Source: Verrucomicrobiales bacterium (GTDB lineage: Bacteria; Verrucomicrobiota; Verrucomicrobiia; Limisphaerales; SXQI01). From it: 8,182 bases of DNA. This document shows positions 6,851-8,182 of this stretch, piece after piece. Both the position numbers and the translations under genes were made by a program. The stretch is from contig JAQGOX010000433.1 of assembly GCA_028293365.1 (NCBI GenBank), positions 1 to 8,182 on the forward strand, read 5' to 3'. The notes beneath the pieces are model-generated. The model was not told the origin of the DNA, did no database searches, and saw only the letters and a program-made list of their open reading frames with translations. The stretch's first letter is position 1, and each line of letters opens with the position of its first letter.

Positions 6851-8158
6851 TTATTGAAGTTTCTGCAGATACCAACGAACAAAGCCATCCACGTTATATT
6901 CTTTAAATGTCGAGTACGGCCCCGGAGAGTAGGCGCTTGAACTGACTCCTTTTTGCTGGCGCGCGCAAATCAACCAATCCTGTTCAGATGTGAGTTGCCA
7001 GAACGGCATGACACTGGACAATTCGTAGTCTCGTCCCTCGATAGCATTCTCAGCCACCAGCCACGACACCCGAACGAGCGTTTTCTCCGGTCCCGCCGGT
7101 AGAAGCCGCGTGCTCACACTGTGATCGCAACTCGAGTGGTTCCAAAAATTCGGGAGCGCGCGAATTCTCAACGTGCCAACATCCGCATCGGCATATTCAC
7201 CCATGAGTGGCGCGACTTGCTTCCCGTCCATCGATTCAGTGACCCATCCCTCCACCAACGGCGTGCGATTTGCAGAAAACCAGATGTTGTTCATCGCGTC
7301 TGGAAACACGGTCATTCCAGTCTGTTTATGTGTGGGCTCCAGTCCGTTGGCCGCCCACTTCTCTTCGCTTCGAGCAACCACATCGGTGATTTGCCCGCGG
7401 ATGCGTGGCGTCGTATCATCCGCGTTGTAATGGTCGAAATTGGCTTTGATGTACTGAGGATGATTCAGGTTGCAGTGATAGCACTCGCGGTTGTTTTCCC
7501 AGACCAGTTTCCAGTTTGCATTGACGCTGTAATCAACGGTCTTTGCAATTTTGGCGCGTGCCAATCCCTGTGGCTTAAGCAATGGCGTGAGAGCGTCGCG
7601 AGCTGGCTGAAAAGGAATCGGCTTCGCAGCGAGAGATACGAAAATCAGCCCCTCGACTTCTTCCACGTGGGCGGATCGAAGGCCAAAAGCCGATTTGTCC
7701 AGTTCCGGTTGCATTCCCCGACAGGCTGCGAGACTACCGTCCAGGCGATAGGTCCATTGATGGTACGGACAAACCAGGCGGCCAACATGTCCGCTGGGCT
7801 CCGTGCAGATAATCGAACCGCGATGCCGGCAAACGTTGTGATGGGCTTGAACCGTTCCGTCCTCCGCGCGAATGATAATTAAGCAATCGGCATCGACATC
7901 AACCGTAAAGTAATCTCCCGGTTTTGGGATGTCGCACGAGTGTCCCGCGAAGAGCCAGCCAGTCCGCCAGACCCGCGCCAAATCGAGCGCGTAAATCTCC
8001 GGGCTTCGATAAAATAGCGACGGCAAAGTCCAACCCGGCCGGCATTGGCTCAGCAGCTCCGAACCTAAGGTCTGGTCGCGATCCCCTGAAGCGATGACTC
8101 CGGGCGCCCTGCGTTTTCCCGGTCGTGAAAGTTGAACTTGATGCAACGATTGTTTCAC
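6851..8158 (-). CDS. Rieske [2Fe-2S] aromatic-ring-hydroxylating-type oxygenase alpha subunit, glycine betaine demethylase (GbcA)/carnitine monooxygenase-like
   Basis: Predicted 435-aa oxygenase component that likely removes a methyl group from a quaternary ammonium compound by hydroxylation, releasing formaldehyde. The Rieske cluster is at C110-x-H112 and C130-x2-H133 (CRHRG, CPYHQW) with the standard 17-residue spacing. The catalytic domain shows ENNRECYHCNLNHP (221-234), giving iron ligands H228 and H233, with D394 (EQDW) as third ligand. The inter-subunit bridging acid is Glu225 rather than the usual Asp, as in carnitine oxygenase CntA and its relatives. The N-terminal LPSLFYRSPEIYALDL and C-terminal SSAYSPGPYSTFKEYNV resemble GbcA as I recall it. 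Start is GTG 8158: an in-frame TAG lies 12-15 bases upstream and the first internal ATG is far downstream (residue 149). It is first in the five-gene series. The promoter lies outside the window. A reductase partner is required by the family but is not present here. Confidence 0.9.
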   Translation of the reverse strand: MKQSLHQVQLSRPGKRRAPGVIASGDRDQTLGSELLSQCRPGWTLPSLFYRSPEIYALDLARVWRTGWLFAGHSCDIPKPGDYFTVDVDADCLIIIRAEDGTVQAHHNVCRHRGSIICTEPSGHVGRLVCPYHQWTYRLDGSLAACRGMQPELDKSAFGLRSAHVEEVEGLIFVSLAAKPIPFQPARDALTPLLKPQGLARAKIAKTVDYSVNANWKLVWENNRECYHCNLNHPQYIKANFDHYNADDTTPRIRGQITDVVARSEEKWAANGLEPTHKQTGMTVFPDAMNNIWFSANRTPLVEGWVTESMDGKQVAPLMGEYADADVGTLRIRALPNFWNHSSCDHSVSTRLLPAGPEKTLVRVSWLVAENAIEGRDYELSSVMPFWQLTSEQDWLICARQQKGVSSSAYSPGPYSTFKEYNVDGFVRWYLQKLQ

Positions 8159-8182
8159 CGTGCGAAGAGCCTAGAAGCCAGG

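Noticed and set aside
7121..7882. Long plus-strand open frame (253 codons) within the Rieske oxygenase region
   Set aside because: It lies entirely antisense to a gene with complete Rieske and iron-site motifs, its translation shows no recognisable domain, and no ribosome-binding site supports it.

Overview
The window looks like chromosomal DNA of moderate GC from a Gram-negative bacterium, most likely of the Verrucomicrobiota/PVC group. This assignment is inferred from the gene families: a PEP-CTERM-anchored exported protein with a DNRLRE-like fold, a secreted protein with a strand-rich motif I associate with verrucomicrobial exported proteins, and two outer-membrane beta-barrel proteins of types common there. 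No rRNA, tRNA, mobile element, CRISPR array or repeat cluster is visible.

Left part (1-1457): two exported-protein genes are transcribed divergently from a 146-bp gap. The leftward gene (510 to beyond base 1) is cut by the window edge. It encodes a signal peptide, a beta-rich domain and the start of a probable Ig-like domain. The rightward gene (657-1457) encodes a PEP-CTERM surface protein. It converges on the next gene with only 77 bp between stop codons.

Right part (1535-8158, all on the minus strand, so read from right to left): five co-directional genes. In transcription order they are a Rieske oxygenase of the glycine-betaine/carnitine type, an FAD-dependent amine oxidoreductase resembling the FAD domain of dimethylglycine/sarcosine dehydrogenase, an organophosphate:phosphate antiporter-like (GlpT/UhpT-type) MFS transporter, a beta-barrel protein of the 'MetA-pathway of phenol degradation' transporter family, and an alginate-export-family (AlgE-like) porin. 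Gaps inside the first three genes are 36 and 33 bp, and between the two barrels 25 bp. A 218-bp gap separates the transporter from the barrels.

The simplest reading is a compact uptake-and-demethylation locus: outer-membrane barrel(s), an inner-membrane OPA transporter, a Rieske N-demethylase for a quaternary amine, and an FAD enzyme for the resulting tertiary or secondary amine. The transporter keeps the two arginines that bind phosphate in GlpT. This raises the possibility that the imported compound carries a phosphate or phosphonate group (for example an N-methylated aminophosphonate or a phosphocholine-like molecule) rather than being free betaine. The substrate is inference. No gene for the expected Rieske reductase and no folate-binding GcvT domain lies in the window.
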